A stretch of DNA of 49,793 nt from an uncultured Prevotella sp. (GTDB lineage Bacteria > Bacteroidota > Bacteroidia > Bacteroidales > Bacteroidaceae): contig CAMHLV010000013.1 of assembly GCA_946186115.1 (NCBI GenBank), positions 1 to 49,793 of the forward strand, given 5' to 3'. The position numbers were made by a program, and so were the translations under genes. Every line of letters starts with the position of its first letter. Within the stretch, counting starts at the first letter, position 1. A model generated the notes under the pieces. It saw nothing but the letters and a program-made list of their open reading frames with translations. It searched no databases and had not been told where the DNA came from. Shown here one piece after another: positions 1-7,721 of this stretch.

Positions 1-463
1 TGCTGGCGAGGGTCGCGAGCGTGCCGTCCTGATTATTGTAGAGGGCGTCGTAGTTCACCGTGCCGTCGGTGTTGGCCATGGCTGCGGGATAGATGTAGGT
101 GACGTCCTGCGACTTGTTGGGGTCGGTCAGTTCGAAGGTGAACGTGGCCGACTGACTATCATTAGCGATATTGCTCTGGGTCAGCGCTGCGCTCACGGCC
201 CTCACCGTCTCGTTGTTCGTATTCTTGTATACCAGTGCCATCGTTTCGCCTGTGGCGAAGGTCTTCACGCCTCCGCTGGTCAGTGAGCGGGTGGTGGCTG
301 CGCCGCCGTCGAGGCTGACAGTCGTGGTCAGGGTTACTACGTTGCTTTTGGTTTCGGGCTGCTGCGGCTCGCTGATGCTGTTGTCGTCGCTGGAGCAGCC
401 GGTCATCACTGCGCCCACCAATGCAAGGGCGGCCATGCTGAGAAATCTCATTGTCTTCTTCAT
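1..463 (-). CDS. Fimbrillin-like surface lipoprotein, N-terminal part (runs off left edge)
   Basis: Only the first 154 codons are present. The protein starts MKKTMRFLSMAALALVGAVM and continues into TGCSSDD, a lipoprotein signal peptide with the lipidated Cys at about residue 22. An acidic, Gln/Pro-rich linker follows, then a region with TTRSLTSGGVKTFATGE, ALVYKN and VTYIYPAAMAN. This layout is typical of the fimbrillin/Mfa-like families that form surface fimbriae or adhesins in Bacteroidales; in such families the lipid anchor is processed during export. The start is the ATG at 463-461; an in-frame second Met lies four codons later. It lies 25 bases downstream of a small ORF on the same strand, and both probably share the promoter at 681-688. 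The fold of the missing part is unknown, so assignment beyond a fimbrillin-type lipoprotein is inference. Confidence 0.75.
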   Translation of the reverse strand, partial: MKKTMRFLSMAALALVGAVMTGCSSDDNSISEPQQPETKSNVVTLTTTVSLDGGAATTRSLTSGGVKTFATGETMALVYKNTNNETVRAVSAALTQSNIANDSQSATFTFELTDPNKSQDVTYIYPAAMANTDGTVNYDALYNNQDGTLATLAS

Positions 464-488
464 TGCTTTCTTGATTTTAGTGGGTTCG

Positions 489-626
489 TTACTCTTGTAC
501 TTCATCGTTCCAATTGTAGTTCTGCACGCCGACTTGCTTGGTGTCACTGCCGGCCAGCAGTTGGTTTCTTTCTTGCAGCCCGACCACAACCATGGCCGGC
601 TGCCGATAATCACGCTTTGTTTTCAT
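489..626 (-). CDS. Small Bacteroidales leader-type protein, 45 aa
   Basis: This 45-codon ORF starts MKTKRDYRQPAMVVVGLQ and ends NWNDEVQE. It has the pattern of a family of short Bacteroidales ORFs often seen beside fimbrillin genes: a basic N-terminus, a Y-x-x-P motif, a short hydrophobic stretch, then LLAGS and a polar acidic tail. It has no signal peptide and no known catalytic motif. It is the first gene after the promoter at 681-688, with a leader of about 50 bases, and lies 25 bases upstream of the lipoprotein gene. The function is unknown. Codon use and position argue that it is real, but conservation would have to be confirmed by comparison. Confidence 0.6.
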   Translation of the reverse strand: MKTKRDYRQPAMVVVGLQERNQLLAGSDTKQVGVQNYNWNDEVQE

Positions 627-680
627 TACAGTTGAATGCTTTTATAATGTTAATAATAGAGTTCCCTTCGTTTTCGGGCG

Positions 681-688
681 CAAAGGTA
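681..688 (-). promoter_or_regulatory. -7 box of the fimbrillin operon promoter
   Basis: On the minus strand this reads TACCTTTG, an exact match to the Bacteroidetes -7 consensus TAnnTTTG. It lies about 55 bases before the start of the small ORF. No clear TTTG -33 element is found at the usual 19-base spacing; A/C-rich sequence lies there instead. Confidence 0.6.
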
Positions 689-760
689 CGCTAAAAAGCG
701 TGAACAAAAAAACAAAAAACGATAAAGAAAGTTAAGGGAGGCGGTTTTCTTTTGATTCTA

Positions 761-789
761 AAAAAAGCGCCCCCATTGAGGAGGCGCTT
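761..789 (-). terminator. Rho-independent terminator of the GH57 operon
   Basis: On the minus strand the arms AAGCGCC and GGCGCTT enclose a 12-base region that can pair further, followed at once by a run of T. It sits 25 bases after the GH57 stop codon, as expected for the end of the alpha-glucan operon. Confidence 0.85.
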
Positions 790-814
790 CGTTATAGTGT
801 GTAAAGCAAGGATG

Positions 815-2212
815 TCAGCTCTTCTTGGCAGCGGCAGCCTTCTTGGCGGCAGCGGGCTTTTTGGCTGCAGCCTTCTTGGCTGCGGGCTTCTTGGCCTTTG
901 TCTCCTTGGCTGCGGGTTCAAGCTTCTCCAAACGAGCCTTCAGACGGGTTATCTCCTTGTCCTTCATCTCGATTTCGTCGCCCTGGTTGCGGATGGTGGT
1001 GAGCAGGGCGTTGAGCTCGTCGTTCTCAATCTCAAGCGGATAGAGAGCGTTGACTCTGTTGATGAAGTCGCCGAGGATGTTCATGTAGTTGGTGAAGGCA
1101 TCGAACGGTCCGCTGTAGATGCCACGGTCCAGACCTACGTTCGATGGCTTGGTGGTCATGAAGCGGAAGTTGTTCGAAGCCTGCAGGTAGTCCCAGTCCT
1201 GGTTGATGCGTGGGTCGTCAGCAATGCGCAGACGGTCGGCCACAGAGTAGAGCTTGTTGAAGGCCTCGCGCTGCATGGCGTTGCCGAGCCAGCAGCTGAC
1301 GTCGCGCTCCTCGTCGACCCATGACAGCGTGTCGGGCACGTCAAGGTTGCCCACGCTGGGCACCTTCATACAAATCTCAGTGGGCGTAGAGAAGGTGATG
1401 CCCTTCTCCTTGGCACAGGCAGGCAGTGCCTTCAGGAACTCCAGGATGTTGCTGCTGAGCGGTTGGGCAATACCCAGAGCGGACAGCTCCATGAAGATGT
1501 TGATAATCTGCTCCTCTTCGGGCAGGCGGGCGATGCGGTCGATGTAGCTGTCGGCGAAGAGGGGATATCCCTCCCAGTCGGGATTGTTGAAGCGCAGCGA
1601 GATGTCGTCAGATAGTTCCACATCGCGCAGCAGCAGCTTCAGGTTGGGAGCGATATTGCAGTTATATACATAGTGTGGTGACTTCCATCCCAGCACGTGC
1701 TTGGCACCCTCTGTGAGCATGCCCTTGAAGCCCATGGCGGCAATCTGTCCGCCGATATCGTCAGAATAGATGAGCGATGAGTTGCGTGCTACAGTCGGCT
1801 TCTGTCCGAACAGCTCCTCAATCTTGGCGGCCTGCTTCTTCACGTCAAGGGCAAAGGTCTCCTCGTTGGCCAGCGACGACAGGCCGTGGCTGTAAGGCTC
1901 TGCCAGGAACTCGACGCAGCCGGTCTGGTTCAGCTCCTGCAGCTTGGCGATGACCTGCGGTGCATGGAACTCCAGCTGCTCGATGCCCGTACCTGACAGC
2001 GAGAAGGCAACCTTGAAGTACTGGCCGTGCTCCTTGATCATGTCGCCGATGGCAGTCAGCGCCGGCATATAGGAGCGGTTGGCGATGTCGGTGATGCTAC
2101 GCTCGTTCTCGTAGTCATCATAATAGTAATGGTCCGTACCGATGTCAAAGAAACGGTAGCGCTTCAGATGGATAATCTGATGTATTTCGAAATATAAACA
2201 AATTGTTTTCAT
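815..2212 (-). CDS. Glycoside hydrolase family 57 (alpha-amylase-like) with Lys/Ala-rich tail
   Basis: A 465-aa cytoplasmic enzyme starting MKTICLYFEIHQIIHLKRY, the usual beginning of Bacteroidetes GH57 proteins. GH57 enzymes hydrolyse or transfer alpha-1,4-glucans. The segment EFLAEPYSHGLSSL near residue 100 is the likely nucleophile region (inferred from the family's Glu-containing motif). The catalytic domain ends near residue 390. It is followed by a predicted coiled coil (LLTTIRNQGDEIEMKDKEIT onward) and a tail of about 30 residues made almost only of Lys, Ala and Pro (KKPAAKKAAAKK-type repeats), resembling histone-H1-like bacterial tails. It is the last gene of an operon with the glycogen-synthase-like GT and GH133, 59 bases downstream of the GT, and is followed by a strong terminator. 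The family call is secure; exact specificity and the role of the tail are not. Confidence 0.92.
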   Translation of the reverse strand: MKTICLYFEIHQIIHLKRYRFFDIGTDHYYYDDYENERSITDIANRSYMPALTAIGDMIKEHGQYFKVAFSLSGTGIEQLEFHAPQVIAKLQELNQTGCVEFLAEPYSHGLSSLANEETFALDVKKQAAKIEELFGQKPTVARNSSLIYSDDIGGQIAAMGFKGMLTEGAKHVLGWKSPHYVYNCNIAPNLKLLLRDVELSDDISLRFNNPDWEGYPLFADSYIDRIARLPEEEQIINIFMELSALGIAQPLSSNILEFLKALPACAKEKGITFSTPTEICMKVPSVGNLDVPDTLSWVDEERDVSCWLGNAMQREAFNKLYSVADRLRIADDPRINQDWDYLQASNNFRFMTTKPSNVGLDRGIYSGPFDAFTNYMNILGDFINRVNALYPLEIENDELNALLTTIRNQGDEIEMKDKEITRLKARLEKLEPAAKETKAKKPAAKKAAAKKPAAAKKAAAAKKS

Positions 2213-2217
2213 AATTT

Positions 2218-2265
2218 TATCGTTGTTACGTTATGTCGTTATTACGTTATATCGTTATTACGAAT
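2218..2265. repeat. 8-base periodic spacer (six units)
   Basis: The gap between the GT and GH57 genes is built of six consecutive 8-mers: TATCGTTG, TTACGTTA, TGTCGTTA, TTACGTTA, TATCGTTA and TTACGAAT. It forms most of the leader in front of GH57. A similar run occurs at 35193-35224. Confidence 0.8.
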
Positions 2266-2271
2266 GGGGGG

Positions 2272-3543
2272 CTAAGCCTCCCAACCGAGAGTTCTTTTAT
2301 AGAGGGTGGCAATCCAGGCACCGACTTTCTCCCATGTAATCTGGTCGACTTCGCGCTTGCCTTCCTCTTTCAGGTACTGGAAGAGCGAGTCGTTGGCACA
2401 GATGGAGTAGATGGCGTCGGCCAGGGCGTGGATGTCCCAGTAGTCCACCTTGATACAATTGGTTAGAATCTCTGCACAGCCGGACTGCTTCGAGATGATC
2501 GAGGGCGTACCGCACTGCATGGCCTCTAATGGCGAGATGCCGAACGGTTCTGATACCGAAGGCATGACATAGACATCAGAGTCCTTCAGACACTCATACA
2601 CCTGTTTGCCGCGCATGAATCCCGGGAAGTGGAAGCGGTCTGCAATGCCGCGCTCGGCAGCCAGATAAATCATGGCATCCATCATATCGCCTGAACCAGC
2701 CATGCAGAAGCGCACGTTGCGGGTGCGGCGGATGACCATGTTGGCGGCCTCGACGAAGTACTCGGGACCCTTCTGCATGGTGATACGTCCGAGGAATGTC
2801 ACCACCTTGTCCTTGCCCGTATGGTCAGGGCGCGGAATGTCCTGATACTCCTGCGGCAGCGGATAGACGGCGTTATGCACGGTGAAGCACTTACGCGGGT
2901 CCTGATGATACTGGTTGATGACGGTCTGGCGCGTCAGTTCCGATACGCACATGATGCAGTCGGCATTGTCCATACCGTTCTTCTCGATGGAGTAGACGGT
3001 GGGGTTCACCTTGCCGCGACTGCGGTCGAAGTCTGTAGCGTGGACGTGGATGCATAACGGCTTGCCACTCACCTGCTTGGCATGGATGCCTGCAGGATAG
3101 GTCAGCCAGTCGTGGGCATGGATGATGTCGTAGTCTAAGGTGCGAGCTACGACACCGGCAATGATTGAGTAGTTGTTGATTTCCTCGTGCAGGTTGCCGG
3201 GATAGCCGCCTGCAAACTCCATGGCGCCAAGGTCGTTGACGTGCATGTAGTTGAAGTCGGCATACAAGTGGTCGCGCAGTCGGAAATAGAGGTCGGGATC
3301 CATGATGTTGCCCACACGCTCACGAACATAGTCAGCCGAGACGTCGCGCCAGGCAATGGGCACGGCATTCATGGCTACAATGTTGCAGGCCGAGCGGTCT
3401 TCGTCGCCGAAGGGCTTGGGCAGGCATAGCGTGATGTCCATGCCACCCTGTGCATGCAGTCCCTGTGAGATACCATAGTTGGCGGTGGCCAGTCCACCGA
3501 ATACGTGAGGAGGATACTCCCATCCAAACATTAATACTTTCAT
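2272..3543 (-). CDS. Glycogen-synthase-like glycosyltransferase (GT-B fold)
   Basis: A 423-aa cytoplasmic glycosyltransferase that most likely extends alpha-1,4-glucan chains from a nucleotide-glucose donor. The N-terminus MKVLMFGWEYPPHVFGGLAT matches the Bacteroidetes glycogen synthase/GT4-like group, where the FGGLA segment lies at the acceptor/donor cleft. The C-terminal half carries VVTFLGRITMQKGPEYFVEA and the E-x7-E donor-binding motif in SEPFGISPLEAMQCGTPSII. Its length is usual for this shorter bacterial type. It sits 16 bases downstream of the GH133 debranching enzyme and upstream of GH57, so one promoter at 5592-5622 can serve all three. Synthesis and trimming of storage glycogen is the natural joint role. 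Donor preference (UDP- versus ADP-glucose) cannot be read from the sequence. Confidence 0.88.
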   Translation of the reverse strand: MKVLMFGWEYPPHVFGGLATANYGISQGLHAQGGMDITLCLPKPFGDEDRSACNIVAMNAVPIAWRDVSADYVRERVGNIMDPDLYFRLRDHLYADFNYMHVNDLGAMEFAGGYPGNLHEEINNYSIIAGVVARTLDYDIIHAHDWLTYPAGIHAKQVSGKPLCIHVHATDFDRSRGKVNPTVYSIEKNGMDNADCIMCVSELTRQTVINQYHQDPRKCFTVHNAVYPLPQEYQDIPRPDHTGKDKVVTFLGRITMQKGPEYFVEAANMVIRRTRNVRFCMAGSGDMMDAMIYLAAERGIADRFHFPGFMRGKQVYECLKDSDVYVMPSVSEPFGISPLEAMQCGTPSIISKQSGCAEILTNCIKVDYWDIHALADAIYSICANDSLFQYLKEEGKREVDQITWEKVGAWIATLYKRTLGWEA

Positions 3544-3559
3544 AGCGTCTCCTCCTTAT

Positions 3560-5539
3560 TTATTTTTTATAAGTATATTTCTCCAGCAGCTTCAGTGAGC
3601 GCAGTATTTCGGCTACGTTCATAGCGAAAGCCATGGCACCGCGTCCGTGGAACGGCGGGTTGCCGTCGAAGAGCTCACTGATGGTTCCGAGAGCATGATA
3701 GTCCATTTCTTCTTCATAGCCCACCATGTGGCGCTCGAGGAACGACAGGCGGGTGCGCTTGTAGAGTTTCAGGCAGGCCTCGATGTAGAAGCCGCCCAGC
3801 CATGGCCATGCCGTACCCTGGTGGTAGGCGTAGTCGCGCTGTGTCTGCGGTCCGACGTACATGGGGTTGTAGCCGCCGCTCTTCGGCGACAGCGAGCGCA
3901 GTCCCTTTGGTGTCAGCAGCTCGCGTGTACAGATGTCGAGCACGCTCTTCTTCTGATCTTGGTTCAGCGGCGAGTAGTCGAAGGCTACGGGGAAGATCAT
4001 GTTCGGGCGTACGCTCCAGTCCATCATGTTGCCATCCACATAGTCGAGCAGGTAGCCGTACTCGTTGAGGAAGGTGTCGATGAACGATGCCTTGCACACC
4101 TCAGCACGCTGTTCGAGGTCGGCAGCCAGCTTCTTGTCGCCTAACTCAGCTTCAAGCGATGCGCAGAACTTCAGGGCGTTGTACCACAGGGCATTGAACT
4201 CGACGATGTATCCAGAGCGAGGCACTACGGGCTTACCGTTGGCCGTGGAGTTCATCCACGTTATGGCCTTGTCGCGACCGTTGGCATACAGCAGGCCATT
4301 GTCGTCGAGACGCAGGTTGGGATGTCCGTCGGCAAGAATATACTTCACGATGTCCTTCACCAGTTTTCCATACATCTTGTAACCCTGTTCCTTGCCGACT
4401 TCCTTGACATACTGCTGGATAGCCCATACGGCCCACAGGGGTACGTCGGGATGGTCAATCTCGTAAATCTTGCCGGAAATGGGCATGTCGGTCATAAACT
4501 CGCGGAGAGCTTTCTCCGAGGTCTTCATCACCATTTCGAAATAGTCTACCTCACCTATGGCAAGGGTTAGACCTGGCAAAGCAATGAACGTATCGCGGGC
4601 GCGGGCCTTGAACCAAGGATAGCCTGCCAGCAGGTAGCGCTCGTCCTTCTTGTCAATCTTCTCCATGGTGCCACTGCGGCGATCGCGGAAGTGGAACTGG
4701 TGGGCAGCCGTCACTAGACAATGGTAGAAATTGTCGCGAGGCACGCGGTCGGCAACCTCTTCGTCGAACATCTTCTTTAACGTAGCAGGCTTAGCCGCCG
4801 ACGTAGAGGCTGAGAATACGATGCTCTCGCCCTTCTTGATGCCCATCTCGAAGTAGCCTGGAACGTAGAGGTCCTCGTTGGAGGCATAGCCGCGCTCCTG
4901 CTCCTTTGGGTACTCCACGCCGCGGTACCAGTCGGGGTGGAAGATAAATTCATTCTTCTTGTTGAACTGCATGTAGAGGTCGGGGTATCCGGCATACATA
5001 CAGGTCTTGATGCCGTTGTCCACCTCGTGGTATTCGCGCGATGCCGTATTGTTCTCATGGGTGAACTGACGTACCGAGCGGAAGGCCAGGAATGGGCGGA
5101 AGCGAAGTGTTGTTGCCGAGTGAGCGTCAACGAGCGTGTAGCGGATGAGGATGCGGTCTTCGTAGTGCTGGAACACCACTTCCTTCTTCAGCAACACGCC
5201 ACCGACGCGGTAGAGCGTGGTGGGTACTACGTCGCAATCAAATTCTCGGATGTACTTGTGACCCTTGGGGCTGAAATTGTTGCCCTGATACTTGTGGAGT
5301 CCGAGGTTGAACTCTGCGCCATGTTGTATTACCGTACAGTCGAGCGACGACAAGAGCACGTGGTTCTCGTCGTCAAGTTCAGGTACGGGAACAACAAGCA
5401 GACCGTGGTACTTGCGCGTATTGCAATCTACCAGCGTAGATGCGCTATAGGCGCCAGAACGGTTAGTTCGCAGCAATTCTCGACGGAGTGATTCCTCCAA
5501 GTTGGTCATTACGGCTTTTTCTAATCGTAGATAACTCAT
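3560..5539 (-). CDS. Glycogen debranching enzyme, amylo-alpha-1,6-glucosidase (GH133)
   Basis: A 659-aa cytoplasmic enzyme that removes alpha-1,6 branch glucose from glycogen. The N-terminal domain has LLRTNRSGAYSASTLVDCNT and RKYHGLLVVPVPELDDENHV, hallmarks of the Bacteroidetes debranching enzyme. The C-terminal (alpha/alpha)6 domain carries LLAGYPWFKARARDTFIALP (residues about 305-325), DHPDVPLWAVWAIQQYVKE, RSGYIVEFNALWYNALKF and DYAYHQGTAWPWLGGFYIEA, with acidic residues typical of the active site. Start MSYLRLEKAVMTNLEESLRR agrees with the family N-terminus. It is the first gene of the alpha-glucan operon, about 50 bases after an excellent promoter. The annotation is secure. Confidence 0.94.
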   Translation of the reverse strand: MSYLRLEKAVMTNLEESLRRELLRTNRSGAYSASTLVDCNTRKYHGLLVVPVPELDDENHVLLSSLDCTVIQHGAEFNLGLHKYQGNNFSPKGHKYIREFDCDVVPTTLYRVGGVLLKKEVVFQHYEDRILIRYTLVDAHSATTLRFRPFLAFRSVRQFTHENNTASREYHEVDNGIKTCMYAGYPDLYMQFNKKNEFIFHPDWYRGVEYPKEQERGYASNEDLYVPGYFEMGIKKGESIVFSASTSAAKPATLKKMFDEEVADRVPRDNFYHCLVTAAHQFHFRDRRSGTMEKIDKKDERYLLAGYPWFKARARDTFIALPGLTLAIGEVDYFEMVMKTSEKALREFMTDMPISGKIYEIDHPDVPLWAVWAIQQYVKEVGKEQGYKMYGKLVKDIVKYILADGHPNLRLDDNGLLYANGRDKAITWMNSTANGKPVVPRSGYIVEFNALWYNALKFCASLEAELGDKKLAADLEQRAEVCKASFIDTFLNEYGYLLDYVDGNMMDWSVRPNMIFPVAFDYSPLNQDQKKSVLDICTRELLTPKGLRSLSPKSGGYNPMYVGPQTQRDYAYHQGTAWPWLGGFYIEACLKLYKRTRLSFLERHMVGYEEEMDYHALGTISELFDGNPPFHGRGAMAFAMNVAEILRSLKLLEKYTYKK

Positions 5540-5591
5540 AGTTCCTATAATAAGTTTTGTATTATTGATATAATGTTTTAGTTTTATTCCC

Positions 5592-5622
5592 CAAAGGTAG
5601 CATTTTTTCAGCAGTCGGCAAA
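5592..5622 (-). promoter_or_regulatory. Promoter of the GH133-GT-GH57 operon
   Basis: On the minus strand TTTG (5622-5619) is followed after exactly 19 bases by TACCTTTG (5599-5592). This is the full Bacteroidetes -33/-7 pattern. It lies 53 bases before the GH133 start. Confidence 0.85.
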
Positions 5623-5630
5623 AGAAATAA

Positions 5631-5651
5631 GGTTATTTTAACAAAATAACC
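5631..5651 (-). terminator. Hairpin after the lipid-kinase gene
   Basis: Perfect 9-bp arms GGTTATTTT and AAAATAACC flank a 3-base loop, just after the stop codon at 5655. On the minus strand it is followed by a T-rich stretch. The stem is AT-rich, so it may be a weak terminator. It lies just upstream of the GH133 promoter. Confidence 0.6.
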
Positions 5652-5654
5652 CTA

Positions 5655-6581
5655 TTATGCCGGTATCAAGAAGTTGATGACCTCCTGTTCGATGGTGATG
5701 CGGTAACTGCCTTCGGGAGTTCCAAGCAGTCGCCCATCGACTCCAACCAGCGCATGTTTGGCTTCAATCACTTCTACTTCGCGAGTGCGGTAGGGGTGAA
5801 CACTGCGGTGGTTCAGGAATCTGCCGGTTACCAGAAGCCACAATCCTGCAAAAACCTGTACTACCTCAGTGTGGTAAACCAGAGATACATCGAGCATACC
5901 GTTGTAGGGCACGGCACTGGGTGTCTGGCCGTAGCCTGGTCCGCTGCCAACGCACATCGTCATCACCTTACGGTTGACTACGTCGGAATTGATTTTCAGA
6001 TGCATCTTGTATTCCATTCTGTGGAATATCATAAGTATGATGGATGCAATGAACGACAAGGTGTGCGACCCTAATAGTGAGCGGGCCTGTTTCCGCAGGT
6101 TCATCACGTCGGCTATCAGTCCTATGTTGACACAGTTGAGGAAATAGCGGTGGCACTGCTCGCCCTTTTTATTCTTATAGCGAATGCAGCCTAAGTCAAC
6201 CGTACGTACTCTATGTTGTTTCAGACTGTCGATAGTCTGTTCCAGGTTGCCTTCTTTTATGTCCCAGTATCTGGCAAAGTCGTTGACAATACCATTTGGT
6301 ATTACGCCTAATGCTATTTGGTCGCGCACCTGCTTTTCCTCGTTCATCAAACAGTTTACGGCATCGTTGAGGGCAGAGTCGCCTCCAACAATTATTATGG
6401 TCTTGTAACCGTTGCGTATGAGCATGGTCATGAGGCGCTCCACACTGTCGCTGCTTTCGCTCTGCACGAAATCGTATTGCACAAGTCGCTCGTCTAGCAC
6501 CTTTTGTATCTTCTCGCGCTGCTTGCTGTTGCGTCCCTTAGGGCAATATAGGATACCCCACCTCGTATTCGCTTCGCTCAT
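5655..6581 (-). CDS. Diacylglycerol/lipid kinase family protein (YegS/DagK-like)
   Basis: A 308-aa protein with the DAGK catalytic domain, which phosphorylates lipid alcohols such as diacylglycerol or sphingoid bases at the membrane. The nucleotide-binding motif GGDSALNDAVN (about residues 81-91) replaces the usual GGDGTLNE and is a variant I associate with Bacteroidetes members. GVIPNGIVNDFARYW is the second conserved block, and the C-terminal beta-sandwich ends in VGVDGRLLGTPEG. A hydrophobic stretch (LSFIASIILMIFHRM) lies mid-protein. It follows miaA after 37 bases on the same strand and probably shares its transcript. The true lipid substrate is unknown; this group includes proteins acting in sphingolipid or phospholipid turnover. 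Confidence 0.85.
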   Translation of the reverse strand: MSEANTRWGILYCPKGRNSKQREKIQKVLDERLVQYDFVQSESSDSVERLMTMLIRNGYKTIIIVGGDSALNDAVNCLMNEEKQVRDQIALGVIPNGIVNDFARYWDIKEGNLEQTIDSLKQHRVRTVDLGCIRYKNKKGEQCHRYFLNCVNIGLIADVMNLRKQARSLLGSHTLSFIASIILMIFHRMEYKMHLKINSDVVNRKVMTMCVGSGPGYGQTPSAVPYNGMLDVSLVYHTEVVQVFAGLWLLVTGRFLNHRSVHPYRTREVEVIEAKHALVGVDGRLLGTPEGSYRITIEQEVINFLIPA

Positions 6582-6618
6582 ATAAAATATAATATTAAAA
6601 ATAGAATATTAAAACTGA

Positions 6619-7578
6619 TTACTGTTGCCAAATTCTTATAATCTCCTGAACTTTCTCGTCCATCGGCAACATTGCGTCTATCCAATGGATGGTGAATCCG
6701 CGGCGCTCCATGCCTCGGAACCATGTCATCTGTCGCTTAGCGAACTGGTGGATGGCAATCTCCAGACGCTGGAACATCTCGTCGTATGTTGTACGTCCAA
6801 GAATGTATTCTGTCAGGAACTTGTATTCCAGTCCGTAGTATATCAGGTCGTCGGCAGGGATGCCTTCGTCGAGCAGTCCCTTCACCTCCTCAACCATTCC
6901 GTTCTCCAGTCGCTGTTTCAGTCGGCAGGTAATCTTTTTGCGCCTTTCCTCGCGGTCGATGCTAACACCTATGATTAGAGAGTCGATGGGTGGCATCTCT
7001 CGCCTTTCAGTGGGTGTGTGCAGGTTATACTCTTCTATCTCTATCGCACGTATGGCTCGCTGACAAGAGTCCACGTCAGTCTTGTTGTGCATGTTAGAGT
7101 TGTTTCGGGATTTCAGTTCCACCAGCATCTCTGTCAGCTCGTCCAGCGACTTGCCTTCCAGTCGCTGGCGCAGTTCGGGATTCTGCGGAACTGGCGACAG
7201 CTGATACCCCTTCAGCACCGCTTCTATATACAGCCCTGTGCCTCCGCAGAGTATGGGCATGTGCCCTACACCTATTATATAATTATAGGCATCATAGAAA
7301 TCTCGCTGATATTCAAAGAGGTTGTACTTCGTGCCAGGTTCGGCAATGTCGATAAGATGATAGGGGATGTTGATTGGTGAACCTTTGACCGTCATGCTGT
7401 AGTCGTCAAGATCCTTGCCCGTTCCGATATCCATACGGCGATACACTTGTCGCGAGTCGGCAGAGATAATCTCTGCACCCACCTTGCCGTCAACGAATGG
7501 CAGTGAGCAGGCAAGTGCAGTAGCCAGAGGCGTCTTGCCGCTGGCGGTCGGTCCGAGTATGGTTATCATTTGCTTCAT
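6619..7578 (-). CDS. miaA: tRNA dimethylallyltransferase MiaA
   Basis: A 319-aa enzyme that transfers the dimethylallyl group to A37 of tRNAs reading codons that start with U. The P-loop GPTASGKT is at residues 9-16. AEIISADSRQVYRRMDIGTG is the classic substrate-binding block, followed by HLIDIAEPGTKYNLFEYQRD, LCGGTGLYIEAVLKG, and the C-terminal QFAKRQMTWFRGM motif that contacts the anticodon loop. Length is normal. The first Met (7578) is used here; a second Met three codons later is also possible. Its promoter at 7600-7631 diverges from that of the pseudokinase gene. Confidence 0.97.
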   Translation of the reverse strand: MKQMITILGPTASGKTPLATALACSLPFVDGKVGAEIISADSRQVYRRMDIGTGKDLDDYSMTVKGSPINIPYHLIDIAEPGTKYNLFEYQRDFYDAYNYIIGVGHMPILCGGTGLYIEAVLKGYQLSPVPQNPELRQRLEGKSLDELTEMLVELKSRNNSNMHNKTDVDSCQRAIRAIEIEEYNLHTPTERREMPPIDSLIIGVSIDREERRKKITCRLKQRLENGMVEEVKGLLDEGIPADDLIYYGLEYKFLTEYILGRTTYDEMFQRLEIAIHQFAKRQMTWFRGMERRGFTIHWIDAMLPMDEKVQEIIRIWQQ

Positions 7579-7599
7579 CGTTTCAGGCTTTTCAGCATG

Positions 7600-7631
7600 C
7601 GAAGGTACGAAGAATAATTCAAACTGCCAAA
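7600..7631 (-). promoter_or_regulatory. Probable miaA promoter
   Basis: The minus strand reads TTTG (7631-7628), 20 bases, then TACCTTCG (7607-7600), one base off the -7 consensus. It sits 21 bases before the miaA start. Confidence 0.55.
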
Positions 7632-7668
7632 AACTTTTCCGTGAATGTTTAAAAAAGCATGCCTCTGA

Positions 7669-7700
7669 TTTGCCTGTTTCGGAAATTATGCGTATTTTTG
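7669..7700 (+). promoter_or_regulatory. Promoter of the pseudokinase operon
   Basis: TTTG (7669-7672), 20 bases, then TATTTTTG (7693-7700), matching the Bacteroidetes promoter. The expected transcript start, near 7705, supports the ATG at 7722 and rules out the upstream in-frame start at 7659. Confidence 0.7.
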
Positions 7701-7721
7701 CACGTCAAAATAACTTACGTC

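Noticed and set aside
752..1324. Plus-strand frame with Gly/Leu/Cys repeats opposite the GH57 tail
   Set aside because: The repeats are the reverse reading of the Lys/Ala codons of the GH57 tail.
7659..7721. Upstream start for the pseudokinase gene
   Set aside because: It would place the start before or within the promoter (7669-7700); the ATG at 7722 fits the expected transcript.
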